A stretch of 64,000 nucleotides of DNA from JALZEG01 sp046263255 (GTDB lineage Bacteria; Actinomycetota; CADDZG01; WHSQ01). Of this stretch, positions 1-8,262 are shown one piece after another (position 1 is the stretch's first letter; the number at the start of each line of letters is the position of its first letter). Location: assembly GCA_046263255.1 (NCBI GenBank), contig JBHELD010000030.1, positions 16,578 to 80,577 of the forward strand, in the 5' to 3' direction. The position numbers were made by a program, and so were the translations under genes. The notes beneath the pieces were generated by a model. The model had not been told where the DNA came from and made no database searches. It saw only the letters and a program-made list of their open reading frames with translations.

Positions 1-1836
1 GTGTGCTCGGACGAGCCCCGCGCCGCGTGCGGGGGCCGCATCTTCCCGGAGGCCGAGAACACCGCCTCGTTCGTCCAGCACGACAACGGCGAGTACGAGG
101 CGGGGATCCTCGCGCTCGAGGAGGAGTTCCCGAGGTTCTTCCGCGCGACGACGTTCTCGGAGCTCCTCGGCGAGGAGGCGCTGTCCGTCGAGGGGCGCGA
201 GATCTGGATGGTCGAGATCACGGACTTCAACGCGCCGGAGAAGGGAAAGATCCCCGTCGCCGCGTCGCTGTCGGTGCACGGCCCCGAGCGCGCCGGGCTC
301 GAGGGCGGCGTGCGGTACATGGAGGACCTCGCCCGCTGGGCCGCGGACCGGCCGTCGCACAAGCTGCGCAACGGGACCGAGCCGGACTCGATCGCGGTCC
401 CGGTCTCCGAGGTCATGAAGAAGGTCCACTTCTACCTCGCCGACATCAACCCGGACGGGTGGGCGCGCGGCGACGTCCAGAACGGCGGCGTCTTCCAGCG
501 CGGCAACGGCAACGGCCAGGACCTCAACCGCGAGTACCCGACGATCGGCTGGACCGACCTCGGCAACACGCCGATGTCGGAGCCCGAGACCAAGCACTGG
601 GTCCGCCTCATGCGCCGCGTCGAGCCGGTCGTAGCCACCGACATCCACGGCGAGCTCACGTCCGCGAACAACGCGTTCGCCGACCTGATGCTGCCGGCGG
701 GGCAGTGGGATCCGGTCGAGCAGGCGCAGGAGGAGCGCCTCGCCCGCCACATGGCGTCGAACGTCGAGCGCTACTTCGAGCAGGAGAACATCGACACGTC
801 CGAGGTCATGGGCGAGGAGGGCATGAAGCCCGCGGAGTACGCGACGGGCTTCGACGTCGTCGGCTACGACGCGTCGGGCTTCATGGGCGACTGGTTCACG
901 CAGAAGGGCGCCGTCGACATGGACGTCGAGCACTTCCTCTCGCACGTGGTCCCCAACTCGACGTGGGTGCACGCGCTGGAGAAGGCGCACATCGCCGCGG
1001 TCCGGGGAGAGCTCGAGACGCTGCTCGTCGAGGCGCTCGCGACGCGGCACGTGAAGGTGTCGTTGGACCTCGGACGCGTCAAGTACCTCGCGAACGGCAA
1101 GACGGTCAAGAGCTCCGACGGGTATGGGGGGCCGAAGCCCCCGAAGAAGGCCGACCCGGCGCCGTACCACGCGAACCGGATCCGGTACTTCCGCGACCTG
1201 TCCGAGCACGCGCGGCGGCCGCTCCGCGCGGTGAGGGCCGCGCGCCTGGCCCGGCGCGGTGCAGGACGCGCGCAGACGCTCGTCGTGACCGGCTTGTTCG
1301 GAAAGGCCTTCACGAAGATGGCGAACCCGAAGGCCGCGCGACGCGCTGCCACGCGGAACGTGAAGAGGTTCGTGCGGAGGGGCGGAAACCTCGTCCTCAC
1401 CGACGGCGCGCTGAAGCTCCTTCCCAAGCTCGGCATAGTCAAGAAGCGCGCGGTGGGGCGGCGCGTCTTCACCGCGGGGCACGTCACGCCGACCGCGTGG
1501 GGCGACCCCTACCTGCGGAAGGTCCACCGCACCGCGAGCCAGACGTACTACGAGGTCCCCCTGGGCTACTCGCTCGACGACGACACGTCGCCGCACTGGG
1601 TGGTCGCGCAGGGCGCGTGGGAGAACGCGGGGGGCAAGAGCATCGCGTACGCCGGCGAGGAGACCGACATAGCGCTCGGCCGCGTGAAGCTCGGCCGCGG
1701 CACCGTCGGCATCTTCGGCGCGATCCTCCCCGACCCGACGGAGAGGTACGACCACCTCTACGGGCTGGCGGACTACGCGGTGACGGTGGCGGGGGGGCAG
1801 ATCCTGAACAACATGATCGCCCTGGGCCGCCGCTAG
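1..1836 (+). CDS. M14-family zinc carboxypeptidase, 5' partial
   Basis: Peptidase M14-type metallohydrolase, probably secreted, that would trim peptides. The frame is open from base 1, so the true start and any signal peptide lie left of the window; the GTG at base 1 need not be the start. Visible M14 landmarks in order are HGPERAG (zinc ligands H93 and E96), NPDGW near residue 150, DLNREYP, and DIHGEL carrying the third zinc histidine. VDMDVEHF near residue 305 lies where the catalytic glutamate is expected. After the catalytic part, residues about 420-611 form an extra domain containing VVTGLFGKAF and a GGNLVLTDGA stretch, reminiscent of a GATase-like fold. The stop overlaps the stop of the convergent downstream gene. 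The family is clear; the substrate is not. Confidence 0.85.
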   Translation: MCSDEPRAACGGRIFPEAENTASFVQHDNGEYEAGILALEEEFPRFFRATTFSELLGEEALSVEGREIWMVEITDFNAPEKGKIPVAASLSVHGPERAGLEGGVRYMEDLARWAADRPSHKLRNGTEPDSIAVPVSEVMKKVHFYLADINPDGWARGDVQNGGVFQRGNGNGQDLNREYPTIGWTDLGNTPMSEPETKHWVRLMRRVEPVVATDIHGELTSANNAFADLMLPAGQWDPVEQAQEERLARHMASNVERYFEQENIDTSEVMGEEGMKPAEYATGFDVVGYDASGFMGDWFTQKGAVDMDVEHFLSHVVPNSTWVHALEKAHIAAVRGELETLLVEALATRHVKVSLDLGRVKYLANGKTVKSSDGYGGPKPPKKADPAPYHANRIRYFRDLSEHARRPLRAVRAARLARRGAGRAQTLVVTGLFGKAFTKMANPKAARRAATRNVKRFVRRGGNLVLTDGALKLLPKLGIVKKRAVGRRVFTAGHVTPTAWGDPYLRKVHRTASQTYYEVPLGYSLDDDTSPHWVVAQGAWENAGGKSIAYAGEETDIALGRVKLGRGTVGIFGAILPDPTERYDHLYGLADYAVTVAGGQILNNMIALGRR

Positions 1837-2321
1837 AGCTCCTCCGGCACCCTCTCCAGCTGCGCCTCGAGGTGCGGCTGTAGCCCGCTCTCCCCGAACG
1901 CCATCTTCAGCTCGTACGAGAGGACGTCGCCGGCGAGCCTGAACGTCCGCGCGACCGCCTCGACCCGGTTCGCCGTCGTCGTCGACACGAGCCTCCTGCT
2001 CCGGACCGAGATCGTCGTCTCTTCGACCGTCCCCTCCTGGACCTCGACGATGCCGAAGGCGTGCGCGAGGACGATCTCGACGCCGTCCGGTCCGGCGGGG
2101 CGCCAGTACCCCATCTCGGAATGCATCGGGGCCTCCGTTGCGAGCGACCACGTCCGCTGCGAGTACGCGAGCACCGGCCGCCCGTAGTGCCAGAAGCGGA
2201 TCTCCTCGCCGTACTCGAAGTCCTCCACGCGCGGGTAGCGCCCGGAGCCGGTCCCGCGCCAGGTCCCGAGCAGGAACGAGAGGGGTTGGAGGGCGGGGTG
2301 GAGGGAGGCGGCGTCTGCCAC
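1833..2321 (-). CDS. nitrobindin-like heme-binding beta-barrel protein
   Basis: A 162-residue cytoplasmic protein of the nitrobindin/FABP-like family (THAP4 heme-binding domain), known for ferric heme binding and NO/peroxynitrite chemistry. The N-terminal signature LLGTWRGTGSGRYP is the family GxWxGxGxGxYP motif. A central segment reading AHAFGIVEVQEGTVEE and a C-terminal QPHLEAQLERV follow. The latter supplies a histidine near where the proximal heme ligand is expected. Length is typical. Its last stop base pair is shared with the convergent M14 gene (CTAG at 1833-1836). Heme ligation itself is inferred from the family. Confidence 0.85.
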   Translation of the reverse strand: MADAASLHPALQPLSFLLGTWRGTGSGRYPRVEDFEYGEEIRFWHYGRPVLAYSQRTWSLATEAPMHSEMGYWRPAGPDGVEIVLAHAFGIVEVQEGTVEETTISVRSRRLVSTTTANRVEAVARTFRLAGDVLSYELKMAFGESGLQPHLEAQLERVPEEL

Positions 2322-2350
2322 CCCGCGACTCTACGTGTCGCGCCGGGTCG

Positions 2351-3304
2351 CTACTCGGCGGGCGTGGCGGCGGTCCGCGCGAGCCGCGGCCGGACGAGCC
2401 GGAACACCACGTACGCGAGGAGCGCGAGCGCCGCCAGCGGAAGGACGAAGCCCGCTCCCACGATCGCTCCCGACACGACCGCGACGAACGTGTCGCGCGC
2501 CTTGTCCCAGGCCCTCTCGAAGGGTCCCGGCTCCGCAGCCACGGCGCCCGACTCCGTCACCCACACCGAGATCGTGCTCAGGTCGGTGCGGTCCTCGAGG
2601 TAGCGCAGCCGCCCCCGCAGCCGCTCGATCTCGAGCTGGACGTCTTCGAGCTCGCGCTGGACGCGGATGGTGTCGGCGATGCTCTGCGAGCGGTCGTAGA
2701 GCCGGAAGAGGACCTCTTCCTGCGCCGTCGCGTTGCGAAGCCGCGCCTCGAGGTCCACGAACTCCTGCGAGACGTCCTCGCCGCTGACGTGCTCGCCGGC
2801 GATCTCGCCGAGGCCCTCCAGCGCCGACAGGGTCTCCTCGAATCGCTCTGCGGGGACGCGGATCGTGAACTGCCCGCTGCGCCGGTCACTTCCCTCTATC
2901 GACGTCGCCAGCACTAACCCCCCGGCGGCCTCGGCGATGCGCCGTCCTTCCCTGAGCGAGCGGCCGATCGAGCCGTCCTCGACCTCGAGCCGCAGCTCGG
3001 CCGTCTTGATCACGCGCTCCGGGCCGAACGGCAGGTCGGCCGCTACTGCGGTCCCTCCGGTGCTCCCTCCGGAGTCGTACGCCACGGCGGCGCCGGCTCT
3101 CTGGGGCACCGCGCGAGGCTCCGACGCGACGGAGCCTCCGCCGGCTCCCGCGTCCCCGCCGGCCCCTGCGTCCCCGCCGGCGAGGCGGGCCACCTCTTCG
3201 TCCCTGGCCGCGCTCGCGTCGTTGTCCCCCGACGACGACGAGCATGCGGTCCCCACGACCACGACGAGTGACAGGACCAGAAGGCCCCACGGGCGGTTGC
3301 GCAT
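2351..3304 (-). CDS. DUF4349 lipoprotein
   Basis: A 317-residue exported lipoprotein. The ATG at 3304 has a good ribosome site (GGAGGGG) and is followed by a hydrophobic stretch ending in a lipobox with GTACSSS. Next comes a low-complexity Gly/Ala/Asp linker. The DUF4349 domain starts with VIKTAELRLEVEDG, continues through IRVPAERFEETL and an EDVSQEFVDLEARL segment, and then a coiled coil (RVQRELEDVQLEIERLRGRL). A C-terminal transmembrane helix and basic tail close the protein. The family is widespread in Gram-positives with no settled function; an anchored sensor or envelope role is inference. It is divergent from the DUF2330 gene across a 146-bp spacer that should hold both promoters. Confidence 0.85.
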   Translation of the reverse strand: MRNRPWGLLVLSLVVVVGTACSSSSGDNDASAARDEEVARLAGGDAGAGGDAGAGGGSVASEPRAVPQRAGAAVAYDSGGSTGGTAVAADLPFGPERVIKTAELRLEVEDGSIGRSLREGRRIAEAAGGLVLATSIEGSDRRSGQFTIRVPAERFEETLSALEGLGEIAGEHVSGEDVSQEFVDLEARLRNATAQEEVLFRLYDRSQSIADTIRVQRELEDVQLEIERLRGRLRYLEDRTDLSTISVWVTESGAVAAEPGPFERAWDKARDTFVAVVSGAIVGAGFVLPLAALALLAYVVFRLVRPRLARTAATPAE

Positions 3305-3450
3305 CGCGACGTCCCCTCCTTCGCTCCCTTTTCCTCGGTCAGACGGAGAGGCGGCGTCGAAAGGTTCCAGCCTCTGCGGGAACAACCGCGCCCGCCGGCG
3401 CCGTCGAAGCGCGCGAAGACCACGCGACAAAGAGGGAACGGGGGAACGTC

Positions 3451-4494
3451 ATGCGCAGGTGGATCGCGATCGCCTTTGCAGCCGCAACCACGATCGTCAT
3501 GGCGGCTCCCGCGTGGGCCTGTGGTGGCCTGGTCGCGCCGAACGGGACCATCAATCTCCTGCGCACGACGACGCTCGCGGCGTATCACGGCGGCGTCGAG
3601 CACTACGTCACGTCGTTCGAGTTCGCCGGCGGGGGCGGCGAGTTCGGATCGATCGTGCCGCTGCCGGGAATCCCGTCGGACGTCGTGCGCGGAGGCGATT
3701 GGACGCTACAGAGGCTGGTCCGCGAAGTGTCGCCGCCGTTCGTCGCGCTCGAGGCTGTCAGCGCCGGAGCCGCCGCGAACCGCTCGAGCGCGGAGGTGCT
3801 GCTCGAGAAGCGGATCGACGCGCTCGACATCACGATCCTCAGAGGCGGCGCCGACGAGGTGGGGCGGTGGGCGCTGGATCACGGCTTCGCCCTCCCGCCC
3901 GACGCGCCCGAGGTCCTGAAGTTCTACGCCGACCGGAGCCCGATCTTCATGGCCGCGCGCTTCGACGCGGGCGCAGCCGCGCGCCTCGGCCAGAAGATCG
4001 GCGACGGGACGCCGATCCACCTCAGCATCCCCACGCAGAGCCCGTGGGTGCCGCTGCGGATACTCGCGCTGGGCCGCCGCGCCTCCGAGACGATCCGGGC
4101 CGACGTCTTCCTGCTCACCGACGCCAGGCCGAACCTGCTCCCGCAGGCCGGGCAGACGATGACGCTCGAGCGCAGCGAGCCCGCGTCGCGCAGCCTGATC
4201 GACGACTTGCGCGGCGACAAGGGCATGGGCTGGATCCCCGAGTCCGGCATGTGGCTGACCTACCTGTCGATCGACACGCCCGCGCGCGACCTCGACCACG
4301 ACCTGGCGATCGAGCCGACCGGCTTCGGAAGGCCGTCGCCCGTGGCGGCGGGGGTCGCGCTTCCCGAGGACGTCGCGGACCTCGCGGCCGAGGGCGCGCC
4401 CCTGTGGGCGTGGGCCGCGGGCGCCGTGCTGGTGGCCGCGGCGCTGGCCGGCGTCAACCGGATAGTCGGAGACCCGAGGCTCCCGCGCCGGTAG
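3451..4494 (+). CDS. DUF2330 secreted, membrane-anchored protein
   Basis: A 347-residue protein with a signal peptide (MRRWIAIAFAAATTIVMAAP) directly followed by the hallmark ACGG of DUF2330 proteins. The DUF2330 body has the usual alternation of beta strands and proline-rich loops (VTSFEFAG, GSIVPLPGIP). A C-terminal helix (WAWAAGAVLVAAALAG) should anchor it in the membrane. The start at ATG 3451 follows AGAGGGAACGGGGG. DUF2330 has no established biochemical role; it is usually found in envelope or cell-surface contexts. Divergent partner of the DUF4349 lipoprotein. Confidence 0.85.
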   Translation: MRRWIAIAFAAATTIVMAAPAWACGGLVAPNGTINLLRTTTLAAYHGGVEHYVTSFEFAGGGGEFGSIVPLPGIPSDVVRGGDWTLQRLVREVSPPFVALEAVSAGAAANRSSAEVLLEKRIDALDITILRGGADEVGRWALDHGFALPPDAPEVLKFYADRSPIFMAARFDAGAAARLGQKIGDGTPIHLSIPTQSPWVPLRILALGRRASETIRADVFLLTDARPNLLPQAGQTMTLERSEPASRSLIDDLRGDKGMGWIPESGMWLTYLSIDTPARDLDHDLAIEPTGFGRPSPVAAGVALPEDVADLAAEGAPLWAWAAGAVLVAAALAGVNRIVGDPRLPRR

Positions 4495-4516
4495 CCGCCT
4501 ATGCTTCCCCGACGCG

Positions 4517-5218
4517 CTGCGCCGGGGGGAGGAAGCGACGCTCGAAGACTACGAGCTCGTCCTGCGGATCGTCCTCGCGGCCACGCTCGGCGGCCTGATC
4601 GGCTTCGAGCGGGAGCTGTCGGACCAGCCGGCCGGCTTCCGCACGCACATGCTCGTCTCCGTCGGCGCGGCGCTGTTCACGGTTGCGGGCGCCTACGGCG
4701 TCGAGGACCTGTTCGGAGAGGAGGCCGGGCGGGCCCGCTACGACCCCACGCGGATCGCGGCCCAGATCGTGACCGGGATCGGGTTCCTCGGAGCGGGGGC
4801 GATCATCCAGCAGGGCCTCAGCGTCCGCGGCCTCACGACCGCCGCGTCGCTGTGGGTCACCGCCGCGGTCGGGCTCAGCGTGGGCCTCGGGTACTACGCG
4901 GGGGCCGCGGTCACGTCCGTCTTCACGGTCCTCGCGCTGTACACGCTCAAGCGCCTGAGGGGGGTGCTGTTCTCGCGCCTGAAGAAGGGCGAGTGCCGTA
5001 TCACCGTACGCATGGGCGAGAACCTGCGCCTCTCCCAGCTCGTCGACGTCCTCGAGCTGCGCGGCTCCACCGTCGAGTCGATCAAGTTCGCGGAGGACGA
5101 GGACGACGCCAAGCAGCTCGTGGCGAAGGTGAAGCTCGGACCCGACGTGGCGCCGGAGGATCTCGTGACGCGCGGGTCGGACCTCCCGGGAGTCCGTGCT
5201 ATCGAGTGGGTCCGCTGA
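4517..5218 (+). CDS. MgtC/SapB-family membrane protein, start unclear
   Basis: MgtC-family inner-membrane protein. The N-terminal MgtC membrane domain includes the family motif GLIGFERELSDQPAGFRTHM, then VTGIGFLGAGAI and GLTTAASLWVTAAVGL. A cytosolic C-terminal ACT-like domain of about 80 residues follows. MgtC proteins are tied to magnesium limitation and virulence; function here is inferred only. The first in-frame ATG (4649) would delete the conserved GFERE region, yet the frame upstream has no ATG, GTG or TTG back to a stop at 4463. I place the start at the near-cognate CTG 4517 for homology. Alternatives are CTG 4562, ATG 4649, or a one-base error in the G-run at 4524-4529 that would join the ATG at 4501. 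The 3' end overlaps the convergent kinase gene by 20 bp. Confidence 0.7.
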   Translation: MRRGEEATLEDYELVLRIVLAATLGGLIGFERELSDQPAGFRTHMLVSVGAALFTVAGAYGVEDLFGEEAGRARYDPTRIAAQIVTGIGFLGAGAIIQQGLSVRGLTTAASLWVTAAVGLSVGLGYYAGAAVTSVFTVLALYTLKRLRGVLFSRLKKGECRITVRMGENLRLSQLVDVLELRGSTVESIKFAEDEDDAKQLVAKVKLGPDVAPEDLVTRGSDLPGVRAIEWVR

Positions 5219-6356
5219 CGGGGCGCGCGAGCGGGAGGACCATCGTGAAGGTCGACCCGCGCTCCGGGGACGACTCGACGTCGAGCGACCCTCCCGACGA
5301 TTCCAGCACCCGGCGTGCGATGTACAGCGACAAGCCCATCCCGCCGACGCGCCTCGTCGGCGACGCGTCACCCTGACCGAACGGCGCGCGCAGCAGGCGG
5401 TCCAGCGTGCCTGCATCCAGGCCGGGGCCCTCGTCCGTTATCGCCAGCCGGCCGCGTCCTTCCGACGCGGACAGCGCGACCCGCACCGTCCCTTCCGTGA
5501 ACTGCAGCGCGTTCTCCATCAGCTGGAGCGCCGTCTGCACGATCCGCCCTCGGTCCCCGGTCACGTGGACCTCGTCGGGAGCGTCGACCACGATCGTGCG
5601 CGCGGGGAAGGTTCGCTCCAGCGCGGCCGCCGCGGCGCGCGCGACCTCGCCGAGGGGGAACCCGCCCGCGGCCAGATTCAGGCCGCCGCCCTGGATGCCC
5701 GAGACCGTCAGGATCTGGTCGACGAGGTGCGTGAGCCGGTCGCACTGCCGGTCGATCTGGTCCAGCAGCTCGAGCTTCGTCGGGTCGTCGAGCCCGTCCC
5801 ACGCCTGCTGGAGCGTGCGGACGCCGCCCTTGATCGACGTCAACGGCGTGCGGAGCTCGTGCGAGACGACCGAGACGAACTCGGTCTTCATGCGGTCGAG
5901 CTCCTCCAGCGAGTCCGCGCGCCGTTGCTCGTCGCGGTAGAGCTGGGCGACGTCGTCGATGACGCCGCGCGTCACCTCCTTGTCGAGGGCGCCCTGGCCC
6001 AGCGCGACCGCCTCGAGCGAGTTCAGGAGCTCGTCGGTCGAGCCTCCTTTCAGCAGGTATCCCGACGCGCCGGCCTTGATCGATGCCGAGACCAGCGACA
6101 TGTCGCCGAACGCGGTGAGCGCGAGGACCTTCACGTCGGGATGACGCCGCTTTATCTCGCGCGTCGCCTCCACCCCGTTCATGACCGGCATGCTCATGTC
6201 CATGAGCACCACGTCCGGGCTGGTCCGCGCGACGGCCTCGACCGCGTCGCGGCCGTTCGCGCCCTCACCCACGACCTCGTACCCCGGCCGCAGCTCGAGC
6301 AGCTGGCGCAGGCTAGCCCGGATCGGCGCGTGGTCGTCCACGAGGAGCACCTTCAC
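5199..6356 (-). CDS. receiver-histidine kinase fusion protein
   Basis: A 385-residue soluble signalling protein with reversed hybrid order: receiver first, kinase second. The REC domain (about 1-120) has acidic D7/D8, phospho-acceptor D53 (LMDMSMPVMNG), T81 and K103 (GYLLKGG), most like NarL-type receivers. HisKA follows with H166 in VVSHELRTPLTSIKGG, then an HATPase with N-box MENALQF, DEGPGLD and GMGLSLYIARRV. There is no transmembrane segment and no DNA-binding domain, so it probably relays a signal received from another kinase. The chosen GTG at 6356 has AGAAGGGG upstream; a GTG at 6392 is also possible. It is divergent from selD. Confidence 0.85.
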   Translation of the reverse strand: MKVLLVDDHAPIRASLRQLLELRPGYEVVGEGANGRDAVEAVARTSPDVVLMDMSMPVMNGVEATREIKRRHPDVKVLALTAFGDMSLVSASIKAGASGYLLKGGSTDELLNSLEAVALGQGALDKEVTRGVIDDVAQLYRDEQRRADSLEELDRMKTEFVSVVSHELRTPLTSIKGGVRTLQQAWDGLDDPTKLELLDQIDRQCDRLTHLVDQILTVSGIQGGGLNLAAGGFPLGEVARAAAAALERTFPARTIVVDAPDEVHVTGDRGRIVQTALQLMENALQFTEGTVRVALSASEGRGRLAITDEGPGLDAGTLDRLLRAPFGQGDASPTRRVGGMGLSLYIARRVLESSGGSLDVESSPERGSTFTMVLPLARPVSGPTR

Positions 6357-6459
6357 GACCCCTTCTTCGGCGCGCCGCGGCGGGCGATTCACCCGGCCGA
6401 GAACTCTGTTCCAATCGGATGCGACCGGCCGGTCGACGAGCGGGAGGAGGTGAGGGTCG

Positions 6460-7494
6460 GTGGAGGCACCCGAGATCAGGCTGACGTCCTATTCGCACGG
6501 CGGGGGCTGAGCCTGCAAGCTCGGAACGACCGAGCTGGCGCAGGTCCTGCGTCACGTCAGGAACGCCCATGACGATCCCGCCCTGCTCGTAGGGCTCGAC
6601 ACACCCGACGACGCCGCGGTCTACCGGGTGTCGGACGACCTCGCCCTCGTGCAGACGGTCGACTTCTTCACGCCGGTCGTGGACGACCCCTACGACTGGG
6701 GCCGGATCGCGGCCGCGAACGCCCTCTCCGACGTCTACGCGATGGGCGGACGGCCGGTCACGGCCCTGAACCTGGTCGCGTGGCCGCGGTCGCTCGACTT
6801 CGCCCTGCTCGGACGGGTGCTCGAGGGCGCGGCGGCCGTGTGCGCCGAGGCGGCCGTCTCGGTCGTGGGGGGCCATTCCGTCGACGACCCGGAGCCGAAG
6901 TTCGGCCTCTCCGTGACCGGCCTCGTCGACCCCGGCGTCGTCGTGCGGAGCCGCGGCGGGCGCCCGGGCGACGTCCTCGTCCTCACGAAGCCGCTCGGAA
7001 TGGGCATCATCTCGAGCGGGATCAAGGAGGGACGGACGTCGCCGGAGACTGCGCGTCGGGCGGTCGAGGTGATGGCGACGCTGAACCGGGCTGCGTCGGA
7101 GGCGATGCTCGCGATCGGCGTCGCCGCGGCGACGGACGTGACCGGGTTCGGGCTCGTCGGCCACCTGCTCGAGATGCTCGAGGCGGGCTTGGGGGCGGAG
7201 CTGTACTTCGACGCCGTCCCCGTGCTCCCGGAGGCGTTCGATCTCGCCGCCGAGGGAGTGTTGCCCGGCGGGAGCAAGAGAAACGTCGAGGCGATGGCGT
7301 CCCGCGTCGAGGCGGAGGGGCTCGACGAGCCGCGGCGGGCCATGCTGTTCGACGCACAGACGTCCGGCGGCCTGCTGATCGCCGTGGCCGAGGGGTCGCG
7401 CGATGCCCTTCTCGCGGCGCTCGAGGAGGGGGGCGTGGAGGCGGCGGTCGTCGGACGCCTCACCGAGGACGGCGGGAAGATAAGGGTGACCTAG
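6460..7494 (+). CDS. selD: selenide, water dikinase (selenoprotein SelD, Sec at UGA 6508-6510)
   Basis: Makes selenophosphate from selenide and ATP, the selenium donor for Sec-tRNA and selenouridine. Translation from GTG 6460 (site GGAGGAGG at 6443-6450) reads LTSYSHGGG, then an in-frame TGA, then ACKLGTTELAQVL. The TGA falls exactly at the catalytic Cys/Sec position (residue 17), three residues before the essential Lys20. Reading continues without interruption through TVDFFTPVVDDPYDWG, AANALSDVYAMGG, VGGHSVDDPEP, TDVTGFGLVGH and FDAQTSGG, all SelD signatures. A hairpin lies immediately 3' of the UGA. Full length would be 344 residues, normal for the family. Gene callers that stop at UGA would wrongly begin near 6628. 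First gene of a long forward operon; mec starts on the next base after its stop. Confidence 0.95.
6512..6544 (+). promoter_or_regulatory. putative bacterial SECIS hairpin in selD
   Basis: One base after the UGA codon, CCTGC (6512-6516) pairs with GCAGG (6540-6544), and AGCTCGG (6518-6524) pairs with CCGAGCT (6530-6536). This leaves a 5-base loop AACGA with one unpaired base on the 5' side and three on the 3' side. That gives 12 base pairs in coding sequence exactly where a bacterial SECIS must lie for SelB to recode UGA. The loop has a G at position 4 rather than in the first two positions usually expected, so lineage-specific recognition is possible. Confidence 0.65.
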
Positions 7495-7923
7495 GTGGAC
7501 AAGCCGGACCTGCAGATGACCAGGGCCCTCGCCGACGAGATGATCGAGCACTGCCGCGCCTGGTACCCCAAGGAGGCGTGCGGCCTCCTCGGGATGAAGG
7601 ACGGAGAGATAGTCAAGGTCTTCCCGACGACGAACACGAAGAACAGCCCCGTCCGCTACGCGATCCACGGGAGGGAGCAGCTCGCCGCGGAGAACACGAT
7701 GAGGGCGAACGGCTGGGACCTTGGCGGGATATTCCACTCGCACACGCACACCGAGGCCTACCCGTCTCCCACCGACGTAAGGGAGGCCGTCGAGGTGGTG
7801 CCCTACGTCATCGTGTCGCTGGCAGAGGAGCCGCCGTCGGTGCGGGCGTTCTTCATCAACAAGGCGTCGCCGGCCGACGAGGATGGGGAGATCGGGGAAA
7901 TACCGGTGGTGGTGATCGGTTAG
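7495..7923 (+). CDS. mec: Mec-like JAMM/MPN+ metalloprotease
   Basis: A 142-residue zinc hydrolase of the M67/JAMM family. The JAMM motif is complete: H81 and H83 in HSHTH, S91 and D94 in SPTD, with an upstream catalytic Glu in YPKEACGLL. In mycobacteria Mec releases cysteine from the C-terminus of the sulfur carrier CysO after CysM has built it there. The gene begins with GTG directly after the selD stop, so the two are likely translationally coupled, and cysO follows after 45 bp. Given the longer C-terminus of the neighbouring CysO, Mec may also mature the carrier; that is inference. Confidence 0.9.
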   Translation: MDKPDLQMTRALADEMIEHCRAWYPKEACGLLGMKDGEIVKVFPTTNTKNSPVRYAIHGREQLAAENTMRANGWDLGGIFHSHTHTEAYPSPTDVREAVEVVPYVIVSLAEEPPSVRAFFINKASPADEDGEIGEIPVVVIG

Positions 7924-7968
7924 GCCTTCTATAGGCTTTGCGTCGGAGACAACCAAGAGGAGAGTGTC

Positions 7969-8262
7969 GTGACCGTATCGGTGCGCATCCCCACCGTGTT
8001 CCGCAAGTTCACGGACAACGCGAGCGTCGTCGAGGTCGAGCCGGGGACGATCGGCGGCATCGTCGACCAGCTCGAGGGCCGCTTCCCGGGCCTGAGGTCC
8101 CAGCTGTTGACCGAGTCGGGCGAGCTCCACCGCTTCGTCAACGTCTACGTAAACGACGAGGACGCGCGTTACCTCGACAAGCTCGACACGAAGGTCTCGG
8201 AAGGCGACACGGTCTCGCTCCTGCCGTCGGTCGCCGGCGGGGCGAGCTTCGCCGGGGCGTGA
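7969..8262 (+). CDS. cysO: CysO-like sulfur carrier protein (ThiS/MoaD fold)
   Basis: A 97-residue ubiquitin-fold sulfur carrier. Its C-terminal glycine is normally adenylated and thiocarboxylated, and the sulfide is passed to O-phosphoserine on CysM. Start at GTG 7969 follows AAGAGGAGAG. The chain ends VSLLPSVAGG plus six extra residues ASFAGA, so the Gly-Gly is not at the terminus. A protease must expose it before activation; the adjacent JAMM protease is the obvious candidate. The stop overlaps the cysM start (GTGA). The ThiF/MoeZ-type activating enzyme is not in this window. Confidence 0.88.
   Translation: MTVSVRIPTVFRKFTDNASVVEVEPGTIGGIVDQLEGRFPGLRSQLLTESGELHRFVNVYVNDEDARYLDKLDTKVSEGDTVSLLPSVAGGASFAGA

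Noticed and set aside
1833..1836. CTAG overlap of two convergent stop codons (also 12732-12735)
   Set aside because: Compact packing explains it; it recurs but needs no special function.
6460..6627. Reading selD as a pseudogene because of the in-frame TGA
   Set aside because: TGA lies precisely at the Cys/Sec active-site position, flanking sequence is perfectly conserved SelD, and a hairpin follows.
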